Source: Solobacterium sp.
GTDB taxonomy: Bacteria; Bacillota_I; Bacilli_A; Erysipelotrichales; Erysipelotrichaceae
DNA: 38,077 nucleotides
Assembly (NCBI GenBank): GCA_024698805.1
Contig: JAILQT010000056.1
Span: forward strand, 1-38,077
Reading direction: 5' to 3'
The notes below the pieces were generated by a model. It saw only the letters and a list, made by a program, of their open reading frames with translations, did no database searches and was not told the DNA's origin. Every line of letters starts with the position of its first letter. Within the stretch, counting starts at the first letter, position 1. Below, one piece after another: positions 17,432 to 25,589 of the stretch. A program made the position numbers and the translations under genes.

Positions 17432-18904
17432 TTAAAGGACGACGCCGTCTTTGAAGATGGAGATCTCACGGAAGCCCTTGCGCTCCGTACATGTCTTTTC
17501 ACCGGACGCAGTGCGGATGACCAGGTCGAGAAGGTCTGCTCCTGCCTCATCCAGTGTCTTTTCCCCATCCGCGACGACCCCGGCATTGAAGTCGATCCAG
17601 TTTGCCTTCTTCACAGCCAGCGGTGTATTGGTGGCGATCTTCATCGTAGGTGCGGGAGCACCGAACGGTGTGCCGCGGCCTGTCGTAAAGAGGATCATAT
17701 GCGCGCCAGCAGCTGTCAGCGCAGTCGCGGAGACAAGGTCATTGCCCGGTCCGTAAAGCAGGTTGAGGCCTTTGGTCTTTACCTGTTCGCCATAGCCGAT
17801 GACATCGGCGATCGGCGCTGTGCCGCCCTTCTGCACGCATCCGCAGGATTTATCTTCGAGAGTCGTGATGCCGCCCTGCTTGTTGCCTGGCGACGGGTTA
17901 TCGTACACGACTTCATTATGGGAGATGAAGTAATCTTTAAAGCCGTTGAGCATGCCGGCTGCCTTTTTGAAGACTTCCTCATTCACGCAGCGGTCGAGCA
18001 GGAAGCTTTCCGCGCCGAACATCTCGGGGACCTCTGTCAGGATGGTCGTCCCGCCCATTGCGGTCATCATGTCGGAGAAACGGCCGACGGTCGGATTTGC
18101 CGTAATGCCGGAAAGTCCGTCGGAGCCGCCGCACTTCATGCCGACGACCAGTTCGCTGACGCCGATCTCTTCGCGTTTGAACTGTGAAGCGAATGCAGCG
18201 CATTCTTCCAGCAGCTGTCTGCCGGCTTCGAATTCATCCTCGACCTGCTGGCAGGTCAGGAACTTCACGCGGTCGGGATCATATTCGCCGAGCTCCGCAA
18301 GGAACTGTTCGTGCGTCAGGTTCTCACAGCCCAGGCTCAGTACCAGCACGGCACCCGCATTGGGATGGCGTACCAGGGAGGCAAGGAGCTTCCTTGTCTG
18401 CGCATGGTCATGGCCGGTCTGCGAGCAGCCGAACGGATGTGTGAATGTATACAGGCCGTCGATCGTCCCGCTTACAAGGTCCTGGCAGTCCCTGACAAGA
18501 GCCTTGGCGATATCGTTGACGCAGCCGACGGTGGGAATGATCCAGATCTCGTTGCGGATCGCTGCCCTGCCGTCCTTGCGGCGGTAGCCCATGAATGTGC
18601 GCTCCGGCAGCGGCTGCTTTGCGGCATTTACCGGGCAGTATGTATACTCAACTTCACCGGACAGGTTCGTTGCCATATTGTGCGTATGGACCCAGTGCCC
18701 CTGTGCGATCGGTGCTGTTGCATGTCCGATCGGCAGACCGTATTTGATGACGTTCTCATTTTCCTGGATATCCCTTAACGTGGCTTTATGCCCCTGGGGG
18801 ATATCCTCTTTGATCTCAACGCCGTTGAAGACGGTGCCTGCCTGGATCGGATGCAGGGCGACCGCTACATTGTCCGTTTCGCTGATACGGATAAAATCAA
18901 GCAT
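17432..18904 (-). CDS. uxaA: Altronate dehydratase
   Basis: This 490-residue protein has the full two-part UxaA layout. An N-terminal SAF domain (about 1-95) contains DNVAVALHPIQAG and GHATAPIAQGHWVHTHN. The C-terminal catalytic domain follows from GYRRKDGRAAIRNEIWIIPTVGCVN, with FTHPFGCSQ, VLSLGCENLT, MKCGGSDGLSGITANP and CGCVQKGGTAP, whose cysteines and histidine probably bind iron. It dehydrates D-altronate to KDG. It starts 5 bases after the uxaB stop, a tight operon arrangement. Confidence 0.95.
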   Translation of the reverse strand: MLDFIRISETDNVAVALHPIQAGTVFNGVEIKEDIPQGHKATLRDIQENENVIKYGLPIGHATAPIAQGHWVHTHNMATNLSGEVEYTYCPVNAAKQPLPERTFMGYRRKDGRAAIRNEIWIIPTVGCVNDIAKALVRDCQDLVSGTIDGLYTFTHPFGCSQTGHDHAQTRKLLASLVRHPNAGAVLVLSLGCENLTHEQFLAELGEYDPDRVKFLTCQQVEDEFEAGRQLLEECAAFASQFKREEIGVSELVVGMKCGGSDGLSGITANPTVGRFSDMMTAMGGTTILTEVPEMFGAESFLLDRCVNEEVFKKAAGMLNGFKDYFISHNEVVYDNPSPGNKQGGITTLEDKSCGCVQKGGTAPIADVIGYGEQVKTKGLNLLYGPGNDLVSATALTAAGAHMILFTTGRGTPFGAPAPTMKIATNTPLAVKKANWIDFNAGVVADGEKTLDEAGADLLDLVIRTASGEKTCTERKGFREISIFKDGVVL

Positions 18905-18909
18905 CTGTT

Positions 18910-20409
18910 TTACCTCTCAAGGGCTTTTGCATAGGCCGCAAGCGCGCCTTCCGCACGAATCAGTTCGAGCGCTCTGCAGGCTGCTTCCTCAAACCCCTCA
19001 ACTGTCGTCAGGTCCATTCCCCACATACGCTCATCTTTCATGACTGCGTTCGCAAGTTCTGCTGCGGTGTCGTTCCTGTGGTCGTAATAGAATTCCAGGA
19101 CGAAGCGGTCGTCATTCACCGTGTATGTATTCCCGGCTGCCCTTCTGCAGACGAGGCCTGCATCAGTCAGTTCCTGGATATCACTGGAGTAGAATGCCAT
19201 ATATGCCGCGAAGCTTGTCGCGAGGCACGGAGGCAGTTTCCCTGTCTTTTCTCTGTATTCCAGCAGGCTGGGCAGGTCCCTTGCACGCCACTTCGAGGTC
19301 GAGTTCAGGGAGATGCTCATCAGTTCATGGTTGACGAACGGGTTGTTGAAACGGTCCTGGACCGCTTTTGCGAAATCAAGCAGGTCTTCCTTATCAAGCG
19401 GGAGCGTCGGGATCACTTCGTCATAAAGCATCGTGTTCATGAAATTGAGGATCGTCTCATTCTGCATGCAGTCACGGACGATATCGAATCCTGCCAGGTA
19501 TGCGCCGAGGACAAAACCTGTATGCGCGCCGTTGAGGATACGGACTTTACGCTTCTTATACGGTGTGACATCCGGTACGACCGGGCAGTTGAGGCCTGCC
19601 TTTTTGAACGGCAGCTTCTCTTCCAGCCATGCCGGTCCTTCGATATTCCAGACACCGAATACTTCGCCGACGTCAAGCAGCGGGTCGCTGTATCCGTGGA
19701 GCTGTTCCAGACGTTCGACTTCCTTCGGATCACGGATGCGTCCCGGAACGATACGGTCAACGAGTGTTGAACAGAAGAGGCAGTCTTCATTGACATATCT
19801 GCGGAATTCATCGGACAGTTCCCACTGGTCGATATACTGGTTGACGCATTTCTGCAGTTCTTTGCCGTTGTTGTCGATCAGCTCGCAGGAGAGGATAACG
19901 AGTCCCTTCTGACCTGCCCTGAATCTTTCCAGAAGTACCTGGGTCAGCTTGCCCGGGAACGAGGATGCAGGCCTGTCTTCCAGACTGCATTCGGGATCAT
20001 AAACGATACCCGCTTCGGTCGTATTGGATACGACATATTCGAGGTCTGCCGAACGTGCGACTTCCATCATGGCATCGAAGTCAGCGTCTTCATACGGGTT
20101 CAGGCATCTTGAAACAACGGAGATCACTCTCTTGCGGTCCACTTTTTCACCGTTTTCACGGCCTCTCAGATAGAGGGTATACAGGCCTTCCTGCTCATTG
20201 ATCAGATTGGCCAGTCCGCCCCTGATCGGGCAGACAAGCACACACTTGCCGTTCCAGCCCGCCTTCTCGTTGGACATGTCAAACCAGTAATCCGCAAATG
20301 CACGCAGGAAGTTTCCTTCGCCGAACTGAAGTACCTTTTCCGGAGCGTCCTTCAGGATATATCCGTCATAACCGGATTCTTTCAGTACTTCATAGTTTAA
20401 TTTTTTCAT
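18910..20409 (-). CDS. uxaB: Tagaturonate reductase (altronate oxidoreductase)
   Basis: The ATG at 20409 (MKKLNYEVLKE) follows AAAGGAGAACACCGATT and gives 499 residues; the track start at 20472 reads through a hairpin. The family is the polyol/mannitol dehydrogenase type: LQFGEGNFLRAFADYW near the N-terminus is the NAD-binding part, VSNTTEAGI follows, and KKRKVRILNGAHTGFVLGAYLAG has the catalytic lysine region. It reduces D-tagaturonate to D-altronate with NADH. It may be read both from the operon start and by leaky passage through the hairpin just upstream. Confidence 0.95.
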   Translation of the reverse strand: MKKLNYEVLKESGYDGYILKDAPEKVLQFGEGNFLRAFADYWFDMSNEKAGWNGKCVLVCPIRGGLANLINEQEGLYTLYLRGRENGEKVDRKRVISVVSRCLNPYEDADFDAMMEVARSADLEYVVSNTTEAGIVYDPECSLEDRPASSFPGKLTQVLLERFRAGQKGLVILSCELIDNNGKELQKCVNQYIDQWELSDEFRRYVNEDCLFCSTLVDRIVPGRIRDPKEVERLEQLHGYSDPLLDVGEVFGVWNIEGPAWLEEKLPFKKAGLNCPVVPDVTPYKKRKVRILNGAHTGFVLGAYLAGFDIVRDCMQNETILNFMNTMLYDEVIPTLPLDKEDLLDFAKAVQDRFNNPFVNHELMSISLNSTSKWRARDLPSLLEYREKTGKLPPCLATSFAAYMAFYSSDIQELTDAGLVCRRAAGNTYTVNDDRFVLEFYYDHRNDTAAELANAVMKDERMWGMDLTTVEGFEEAACRALELIRAEGALAAYAKALER

Positions 20410-20440
20410 AATCGGTGTTCTCCTTTTTATTACCGCGATT

Positions 20441-20472
20441 AAATAAAAGTGAAGATACGTACGTACCTTCAC
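20441..20472 (-). terminator. Terminator-like palindrome between hydrolase gene and uxaB
   Basis: GTGAAGGTACGT/ACGTATCTTCAC forms a 24-base near-perfect palindrome on minus (one G-U pair in RNA) and is followed by TTTTATTT. It looks like an intrinsic terminator placed inside the cluster and could lower or regulate expression of the uxa part. It could also be read as a DNA operator centred on TACGTACGTA. Confidence 0.55.
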
Positions 20473-20478
20473 AGTTCA

Positions 20479-21258
20479 TCAGGGTACGTAGCTGAATAGA
20501 CGGGTGATCCATGTCCGGCACAGGGGGACCCACTGTCTGCAGACGTGGTCGGGAGTTTCAACCTCCTGTGTGCACATGGATATTCCGTGTACGCCTGTTG
20601 CAAATAAATGATATTCAACCGGTACATGCTGTTTCCGCAGCTGCACCGCAAGCATGAGACTGTTTTCCGGGGGCACGCTCGTATCTTCGCCGCCGTGCCA
20701 CATGAATGTGGGCGGAAAGCTTTCGGTCACATGGTCGGGCTGATGCATTCTCTGCCGCATCAGCGGGTCATTGCCGCTGACCCACATGGCCGACTCCTCA
20801 TGCGCATACTCTTTTGTGCTGATGACCGGGTAGCAGAGGATCAGGGCGTCCGGGCGGATCTCAGGTCCGCCGCAGATCACTGGATCATTCCAGTAGACGC
20901 CGAGACTGGCTGCCAGATGTCCGCCGGCCGAAAAGCCGAGCACCGCGATCCGGTCAGGATCGATATGCCATTCCGTGCTTCCGGAGCGGATCTGGCGGAC
21001 GGTCCCCGCCAGTTCCTTCAGCGGTCTCATATCCGCCGCATCCTCTCCGCATGAGTATTCCAGGATGAACACATGGAATCCCATGTTCAGGAACTCGAGG
21101 GCTGCCGGATCCTTTTCCCGCGGCGAACGCCAGCGGTATGCCCCGCCCGGACAGATGACCAGGGCAGGACGGGTCCTGTGCGCCTTCAGGGTATCGTATT
21201 CATCCTGAAGGATGCCGCGGACTTCCGCATCACCAGACACAAAACGGATCTGTTTCAT
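20479..21258 (-). CDS. Alpha/beta hydrolase, putative carbohydrate esterase
   Basis: The 259-residue protein has the alpha/beta-hydrolase fold of the BD-FAE/acetyl-xylan-esterase-like group. The oxyanion region is ICPGGAYRWRSPREKDP, the nucleophile serine is in GFSAGGHLA (S110), the acid in WHGGEDTSVPP (D192) and the histidine in TGVHGIS (H224), all in the expected order. It has no signal peptide, so it acts inside the cell. Its ATG overlaps the kduD stop by one base (TAATG), which argues for coupled translation and a role in the same pathway. Removal of acetyl or methyl esters from imported pectic oligosaccharides is a plausible but unproven task. Confidence 0.85.
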   Translation of the reverse strand: MKQIRFVSGDAEVRGILQDEYDTLKAHRTRPALVICPGGAYRWRSPREKDPAALEFLNMGFHVFILEYSCGEDAADMRPLKELAGTVRQIRSGSTEWHIDPDRIAVLGFSAGGHLAASLGVYWNDPVICGGPEIRPDALILCYPVISTKEYAHEESAMWVSGNDPLMRQRMHQPDHVTESFPPTFMWHGGEDTSVPPENSLMLAVQLRKQHVPVEYHLFATGVHGISMCTQEVETPDHVCRQWVPLCRTWITRLFSYVP

Positions 21259-22055
21259 TACGGCTGTTTTCCGATATAAGCCAGGATGCCGCCGTCAACG
21301 TACAGGATATGCCCGTTCACGAAGTTGGACGCATCGGAGGCAAGGAATACTGCCGGTCCCTGAAGGTCTTCCGGTGTTCCCCAGCGGGCTGCCGGTGTCT
21401 TGGCAATAATAAACTGGTCAAACGGATGTCTGGAGCCGTCTGCCTGGGGTTCCCTTAACGGGGCTGTCTGCGGTGTTGCGATGTAGCCCGGGCCGATGCC
21501 GTTGCACTGGATGTTGTATTCGCCGTATTCCGAGCAGATATTCTTTGTCAGCATCTTCAGTCCGCCCTTGGCAGCCGCATATGCAGAGACAGTCTCACGT
21601 CCGAGTTCGGACATCATGGAGCAGATGTTGATGATCTTGCCGTGTCCCTTTTTGATCATGCCGGGAATAACCGCTTTGGAAACGATGAACGGTGCGTTGA
21701 GGTCAACGTCAACGACTGCACGGAAATCTTCCGCACTCATCTCTGTCATCGGGATACGCTTGATGATGCCTGCATTATTGACAAGGATATCGATCGTGCC
21801 GAGTTCCTTTTCTATATCTTCGACCATGGCAGTGACTTCATCTTCCTTCGTGCAGTCTGCCACATAGCCGCGGGCATCGATCCCCGCTTCGCGGTATTTC
21901 TCAAGGGCTTTCTGGCGTGAATCTTCAGAGAGGCAGTTGAAAACGATCTTTGCGCCTGCTGCCGCATAAGCTTCGGCGATCGCGAATCCGATCCCGTATA
22001 CTGCGCCGGTGATCAGCGCGACTTTGCCGTCAAGACGGAATGCATTCATATCCAT
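21258..22055 (-). CDS. kduD: 2-dehydro-3-deoxy-D-gluconate 5-dehydrogenase
   Basis: This is a 265-residue short-chain dehydrogenase. The cofactor loop is TGAVYGIG (about 17-24), NNAG follows, and the catalytic set is the serine in NICSMMSE with YAAAK. The length and the C-terminal VNGHILYVDGG fit KduD. It interconverts 2,5-diketo-3-deoxygluconate (from KduI) and KDG with NAD(H). The neighbour kduI lies 63 bases upstream. The ribosome site is AGGAGGAAATAAAT. Confidence 0.92.
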   Translation of the reverse strand: MDMNAFRLDGKVALITGAVYGIGFAIAEAYAAAGAKIVFNCLSEDSRQKALEKYREAGIDARGYVADCTKEDEVTAMVEDIEKELGTIDILVNNAGIIKRIPMTEMSAEDFRAVVDVDLNAPFIVSKAVIPGMIKKGHGKIINICSMMSELGRETVSAYAAAKGGLKMLTKNICSEYGEYNIQCNGIGPGYIATPQTAPLREPQADGSRHPFDQFIIAKTPAARWGTPEDLQGPAVFLASDASNFVNGHILYVDGGILAYIGKQP

Positions 22056-22118
22056 ATTTATTTCCTCCTGTCAGCCGCCTTTTCCGGGCAGCCATATCGA
22101 TATTATTTTCCGATCCGG

Positions 22119-22961
22119 TTATTCAAGGTCTGTGGGAGCCAGGTTGTCCATATCATCGAACGCCTGGTTCTCGCCGCCCATTGCCCAGATGAATGTGTAA
22201 TTGGCTGTGCCGCAGCCGCTGTGGATCGACCATGAAGGAGAGATCACCGCATCAAAGTTCTTCATGACCAGGTGCCTTGTCTCCTTCGGCTGTCCCATCA
22301 GATGGATGACAGCTTCCCCTTCCGGGATCTCGAAATATGTATAGACTTCCATGCGGCGCTCATGCGTGTGGCTAGGCATCGTATTCCATACGCTGCCTTC
22401 ATCAAGCTGCGTCAGGCCCATGGAGAGCTGGCATGTCTCAAGTACATCCGGGTGGATGAACTGGTTGATCACGCGCTTGTTTGCGGTCTTCACATCCCCG
22501 GTCGGACGGTGGTTCGCCTTTTCAAAGGTAAGCAGTGTCGTTGTGCATTCCCTGTGAGCCGGTGTGGACGCAAGATAGAACTTCGCAGGCTTTTCGGGGT
22601 CATCACTTTCGAAGAAGACTTCTTTCACTCCCTTGGAGATATACAGACAGTCCTCGTAATTCATCGCATAACGGACGCCGTCCGCCGTGATGCTGCCGCT
22701 GCCACCGAGGTTGAAGACACCTGCTTCGCGGCGCTCAAGGAAGTAGGAAGTCCCGAAATTGGCCCAGATATCGATCCCCTTGTCGATCGATACTTTTTCC
22801 TGTACCGGCATAATGCCGAGGATCACCATTCTGTCAACATGGGAATAGGTTGCTTTAACTGTGTCCGCAACATACAGGTCTGTGATCAGGAACTCCCTGC
22901 GCAGTTCCTCTGTCGTGTATCTTTTTACATCATTGGGACTGGCGGAATAACGGATATCCAT
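22119..22961 (-). CDS. kduI: 5-keto-4-deoxyuronate isomerase
   Basis: This 280-residue cupin-fold protein matches KduI over its length, from MDIRYSASPNDVKRYTTEELR to the end. The zinc site is visible as SHTHERRMEVYTYFE plus the later histidine in SWSIHSGCG. It isomerises 5-keto-4-deoxyuronate, which forms spontaneously from the unsaturated ends left by pectate lyases, to 2,5-diketo-3-deoxygluconate. Its presence indicates that unsaturated oligogalacturonides are consumed, not only free galacturonate. It starts 12 bases after the stop of the damaged ATPase gene. Confidence 0.95.
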   Translation of the reverse strand: MDIRYSASPNDVKRYTTEELRREFLITDLYVADTVKATYSHVDRMVILGIMPVQEKVSIDKGIDIWANFGTSYFLERREAGVFNLGGSGSITADGVRYAMNYEDCLYISKGVKEVFFESDDPEKPAKFYLASTPAHRECTTTLLTFEKANHRPTGDVKTANKRVINQFIHPDVLETCQLSMGLTQLDEGSVWNTMPSHTHERRMEVYTYFEIPEGEAVIHLMGQPKETRHLVMKNFDAVISPSWSIHSGCGTANYTFIWAMGGENQAFDDMDNLAPTDLE

Positions 22962-22973
22962 AAGTCATCTCCT

Positions 22974-24056
22974 TTAGCAGGCAATCCTGAATTCTGTTTC
23001 CGAGTCGAAGAGATATACATTCTCATACGGGATATAGAAATCGATCGTATCGTCGATCTCCGGCGTATCATGCGGATCGACCTTGAGAATAGCCTTATCT
23101 TCGCCTGTTGTGATATATACGTTCGTGTTGTCGCCGAGCATCTCGGTCAGTTCGACATCAGCCGTGATCTTATAAGCCTGTTCCTGACTGTTCAGGTCGA
23201 TGGACTCCGGACGGAAACCGAAGATGATCTCTTTTCCTTCGTAATCCGCAGTCTTTCCCCCGAGCTTCGGATTCAGATCGATGGTGTTCTCACCGAAGAT
23301 GATCTTTCCGCCGCTGACCTTGCTGCGGACAAAGTTCATCGGGGGTTCACCAATAAATCCTGCGACAAACACATTCGTCGGGTTGAAGTACAGCTCATAC
23401 GGTGTACCGATCTGCTGTACGTATCAGTCTTTCATGACGACGATCCTGTCTGCGAGTGTCATGGCTTCCGTCTGGTCATGCGTGACATAGATCGTTGTAG
23501 CCCCGGTCTCACGGTGGATCGATGCGATCTCGGAACGCATCGTGACACGCTGTTTTGCGTCAAGGTTGGAAAGCGGTTCGTCCATCAGGAAGATACCGAC
23601 CTTGCGGATGATCGCGCGGCCGATCGCGACACGCTGTCTCTGACCGCCGGACAGAGCCCTGGGCAGACGGTCAAGATAATCGGTCAGGCCGAGGATCGCG
23701 GCTGTCTTTTTGACCTTTTCTTCGATCACTTCCTCATCAACACCCTGCAGAGTCAGACCAAAGGCGATATTGTCAAAGACTGTCATCTGCGGATACAGAG
23801 CATAGCTCTGGAACACCATCGCCACCTCGCGTTCACGCGGGCCAAGCTCATTTGCACGGTTCCCGTTGATCAGGAAATCACCGTTGGAAATATCCTCAAG
23901 TCCGGCTATCATGCGCAGTGTCGTTGATTTTCCGCATCCGGAAGGACCGACAAATACAATGAACTCCCCTTTGTCGATCTCCAGATTGAAGTCATGCACT
24001 GCATGATAACCGTTCGGATAAATCTTATTAATGTTTTTCAAAGTATTGTATGCCAT
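22974..24056 (-). pseudogene. msmK: MsmK/UgpC-type sugar ABC transporter ATPase with internal stop
   Basis: The reading frame from [16 protein letters not shown] (ATG at 24056, ribosome site AGGAGGCGG) encodes a 360-residue ATPase of the MsmK/UgpC type. Present are Walker [11 protein letters not shown]-loop FQSYALYP, signature [14 protein letters not shown], Walker [15 protein letters not shown] and the switch histidine [14 protein letters not shown] at 23424-23426 sits where the family has glycine (VVMKDGYVQQIGTP), and the frame then continues unbroken to a complete C-terminal TOBE region (GFRPESIDL, TEMLGDNTNVY). The stop truncates the protein near the end of the nucleotide-binding domain. 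Such ATPases serve several sugar importers, so another copy elsewhere is likely. No permease or binding-protein gene is in the window. Confidence 0.85.
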
Positions 24057-24257
24057 ACAATACCGCCTCCTAGCGTATTCATTTATCACCTGATTCTTTT
24101 CCGCAGCTTCCCTGTCGATATCATAGAGCCGGACAGTGCCGGATATCCTTTTTTCACACGCAAGATCCGTCATGAACGTCCACTCCCATCCGCGGCTGCC
24201 GCCGCCGATATAGGCGATCTGAATGTCATTGACTTTCCCGTCTTCTGTAAATTCCAT
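24057..24257 (-). pseudogene. 5' remnant of a GH4 alpha-galacturonidase-like gene
   Basis: The first 60 or so codons after a good AAGGAGGCTGTTT ribosome site encode [20 protein letters not shown], then [13 protein letters not shown] and [17 protein letters not shown]. This is the NAD-binding start of glycoside hydrolase family 4, most like the LplD/AguA-type galacturonidases and glucuronidases. After about VINEY the sequence changes abruptly into GCTAGGAGGCGGTATTGT, the ribosome site of the ATPase gene, and the frames happen to be joined without a stop. More than 350 residues of the enzyme are missing, so a deletion has fused this gene start to the next gene. The GH4 activity would have cleaved short oligogalacturonides. 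Confidence 0.75.
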
Positions 24258-24280
24258 AAACAGCCTCCTTGTGCAGTGAA

Positions 24281-24289
24281 ATTATAACA
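24281..24289 (-). promoter_or_regulatory. Extended -10 promoter of the hexuronate unit
   Basis: TGTTATAAT on minus is a consensus extended -10 (TGnTATAAT). The -35 region is weak (GGGTGC). A small palindrome CCGTTACGG lies in the spacer. It stands about 25 bases before the GH4-remnant start and is the most likely promoter for the cluster. Confidence 0.55.
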
Positions 24290-24328
24290 TCCGTAACGGG
24301 AAAGCACCCACTGACAGAATACGGAAAA

Positions 24329-24390
24329 CAAAAAGACCGGCAGCCCCGCCGGGGACAGAAGGAGCATCCCCCCTGCCGGACATTCCGGTC
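24329..24390 (-). terminator. Intrinsic terminator after the small membrane protein gene
   Basis: On minus GACCGG pairs with CCGGTC, with GC-rich inner pairing (GGGG/CCCC), followed by TTTTTG. It lies right after the stop at 24397 and before the hexuronate promoter. Confidence 0.75.
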
Positions 24391-24396
24391 CCTTTT

Positions 24397-24726
24397 TCAA
24401 AACACGCCTTTGTTATACCGGAACATCGCCCGGATTATGATCGCAAAACCGGCTGCAAGGCCGGCAATGAGGATACCTGAGCCGATCGTATCCATAACCG
24501 GCATCTTCAGCTGTCCGGCAGCGAATTCCAGACATGCCTTAGCGATCAGGGCACAGCCGATAATGATCGTACCCGTTCCGACTTTCCTGCCGAAAGGCAG
24601 CCGGTCTTCTTCACGCACTCTTTTACGGTGATACGAGTGAAGGGTGTCAATGTTTCCTTTCCGGTTCATGACACCGAGAACGATCAGAATGATGCCGATA
24701 AGGACTGGTATAATAAGTGATTCCAT
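24397..24726 (-). CDS. Small membrane protein (DUF3784-like)
   Basis: From MESLIIPVL (ATG at 24726, CGAGGTAAAATC ribosome site) the product is 109 residues. There are three hydrophobic segments: LIIPVLIGIILIVLGVM, then GTGTIIIGCALIAKACL and GSGILIAGLAAGFAIIIRAMF. Between the first and second lies a charged loop with NIDTLHSYHRKRVREEDRLPFG, a conserved-looking pattern that I have seen in uncharacterised Bacillota membrane proteins, possibly the DUF3784 group. No function is known. It is a single-gene unit between two terminators. Confidence 0.7.
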   Translation of the reverse strand: MESLIIPVLIGIILIVLGVMNRKGNIDTLHSYHRKRVREEDRLPFGRKVGTGTIIIGCALIAKACLEFAAGQLKMPVMDTIGSGILIAGLAAGFAIIIRAMFRYNKGVF

Positions 24727-24845
24727 GATTTTACCTCGTTTGATGCGGATCTGCGCAGCACTGTACGCATGAAGTTTCTGTCCCGGCGCCTGCACTGCGT
24801 ATAAACATAATATAACAGCATATGCCGGGAGTTATTCTCTTATTT

Positions 24846-24877
24846 ATAAAACACGCATACCGCCGCAGACGGTATGC
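24846..24877 (-). terminator. Terminator of the CotH/VTC/DUF4956 operon
   Basis: On minus GCATACCG pairs with CGGTATGC around TCTGCGG, followed by GTGTTTTAT. It lies 25 bases after the DUF4956 stop. Confidence 0.75.
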
Positions 24878-24901
24878 ATGCAGAGATCAGGTACAGAGCG
24901 G

Positions 24902-25576
24902 TCAGAACGTCACTTCCCCGTCATGGGACAGCAGTGAAGCAGACGTGACGCCTTCTTCCTGCAGGATATCCTGTAACAGTTCGCTGCCTGCCGCAGTCCG
25001 CAGTTCCACGATCAGGTCCAGCGAATTCCCCGTCATGTTCCGGGACTTTACAGTGCTGTGCTTTGCATACTTGGACGCTGTATCCATGATCCTTTTTTCC
25101 GCATCCAGATCGGAAGTGTTCACGACCAGTATCATCGGCGCTTTCGCTACAGGCAGCTTGTCCAGCACAACGATGCCGATCGTCAGGATCAGGCTCAGCG
25201 TGATGGCGATCAATGCCATGCCGACACCGCAGATGATGCCTGCCACGATAGCCCAGAACAGGAATGTCAGGTCCATCGGATCTTTCACAGCAGTCCTGAA
25301 TCGGACGATAGACAGGGCACCCACCATACCCAGGGACACGACAAAGCTGGACTGGATGGTGACGATCACCGCTGTCGTGATCACCGTGATGGCTGCCAGG
25401 GTGATATTGAACGTCTTCGAATAGAAGGTCTTCCGTGTCAACACGCGGTAAACCAGGAAAATGTAAAGACCTATGAGGCAGGAAACCAGCATCGCAGCCG
25501 ATGCGATATAGATGTTGATGTCCGCGCTGCTGAAACCATCCAGGAACAGCTTTTTGAGAATATCATAAATTGACAT
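24902..25576 (-). CDS. DUF4956 membrane protein
   Basis: The 224-residue protein has four predicted membrane helices in its first 145 residues (IYIASAAMLVSCLIGLYIFLV, NITLAAITVITTAVIVTI, LTFLFWAIVAGIICGVGMAL, ITLSLILTIGIVVL). The conserved cytosolic loop SLGMVGALSIVRFRTAVKDP is diagnostic for DUF4956, and a soluble C-terminal domain of about 75 residues has an alpha-beta pattern. The function is unknown. It is regularly encoded beside VTC-domain polyphosphate polymerases and CotH-like kinases, as here, and starts 13 bases after the VTC stop. A role in handling or sensing the polymer at the membrane is only an inference. Confidence 0.87.
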   Translation of the reverse strand: MSIYDILKKLFLDGFSSADINIYIASAAMLVSCLIGLYIFLVYRVLTRKTFYSKTFNITLAAITVITTAVIVTIQSSFVVSLGMVGALSIVRFRTAVKDPMDLTFLFWAIVAGIICGVGMALIAITLSLILTIGIVVLDKLPVAKAPMILVVNTSDLDAEKRIMDTASKYAKHSTVKSRNMTGNSLDLIVELRTAAGSELLQDILQEEGVTSASLLSHDGEVTF

Positions 25577-25589
25577 GACGGTCTCTCCT

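Noticed and set aside
22272-23927. 551-codon plus-strand ORF
   Set aside because: It lies antisense across kduI and the ATPase gene; no motif or ribosome site.
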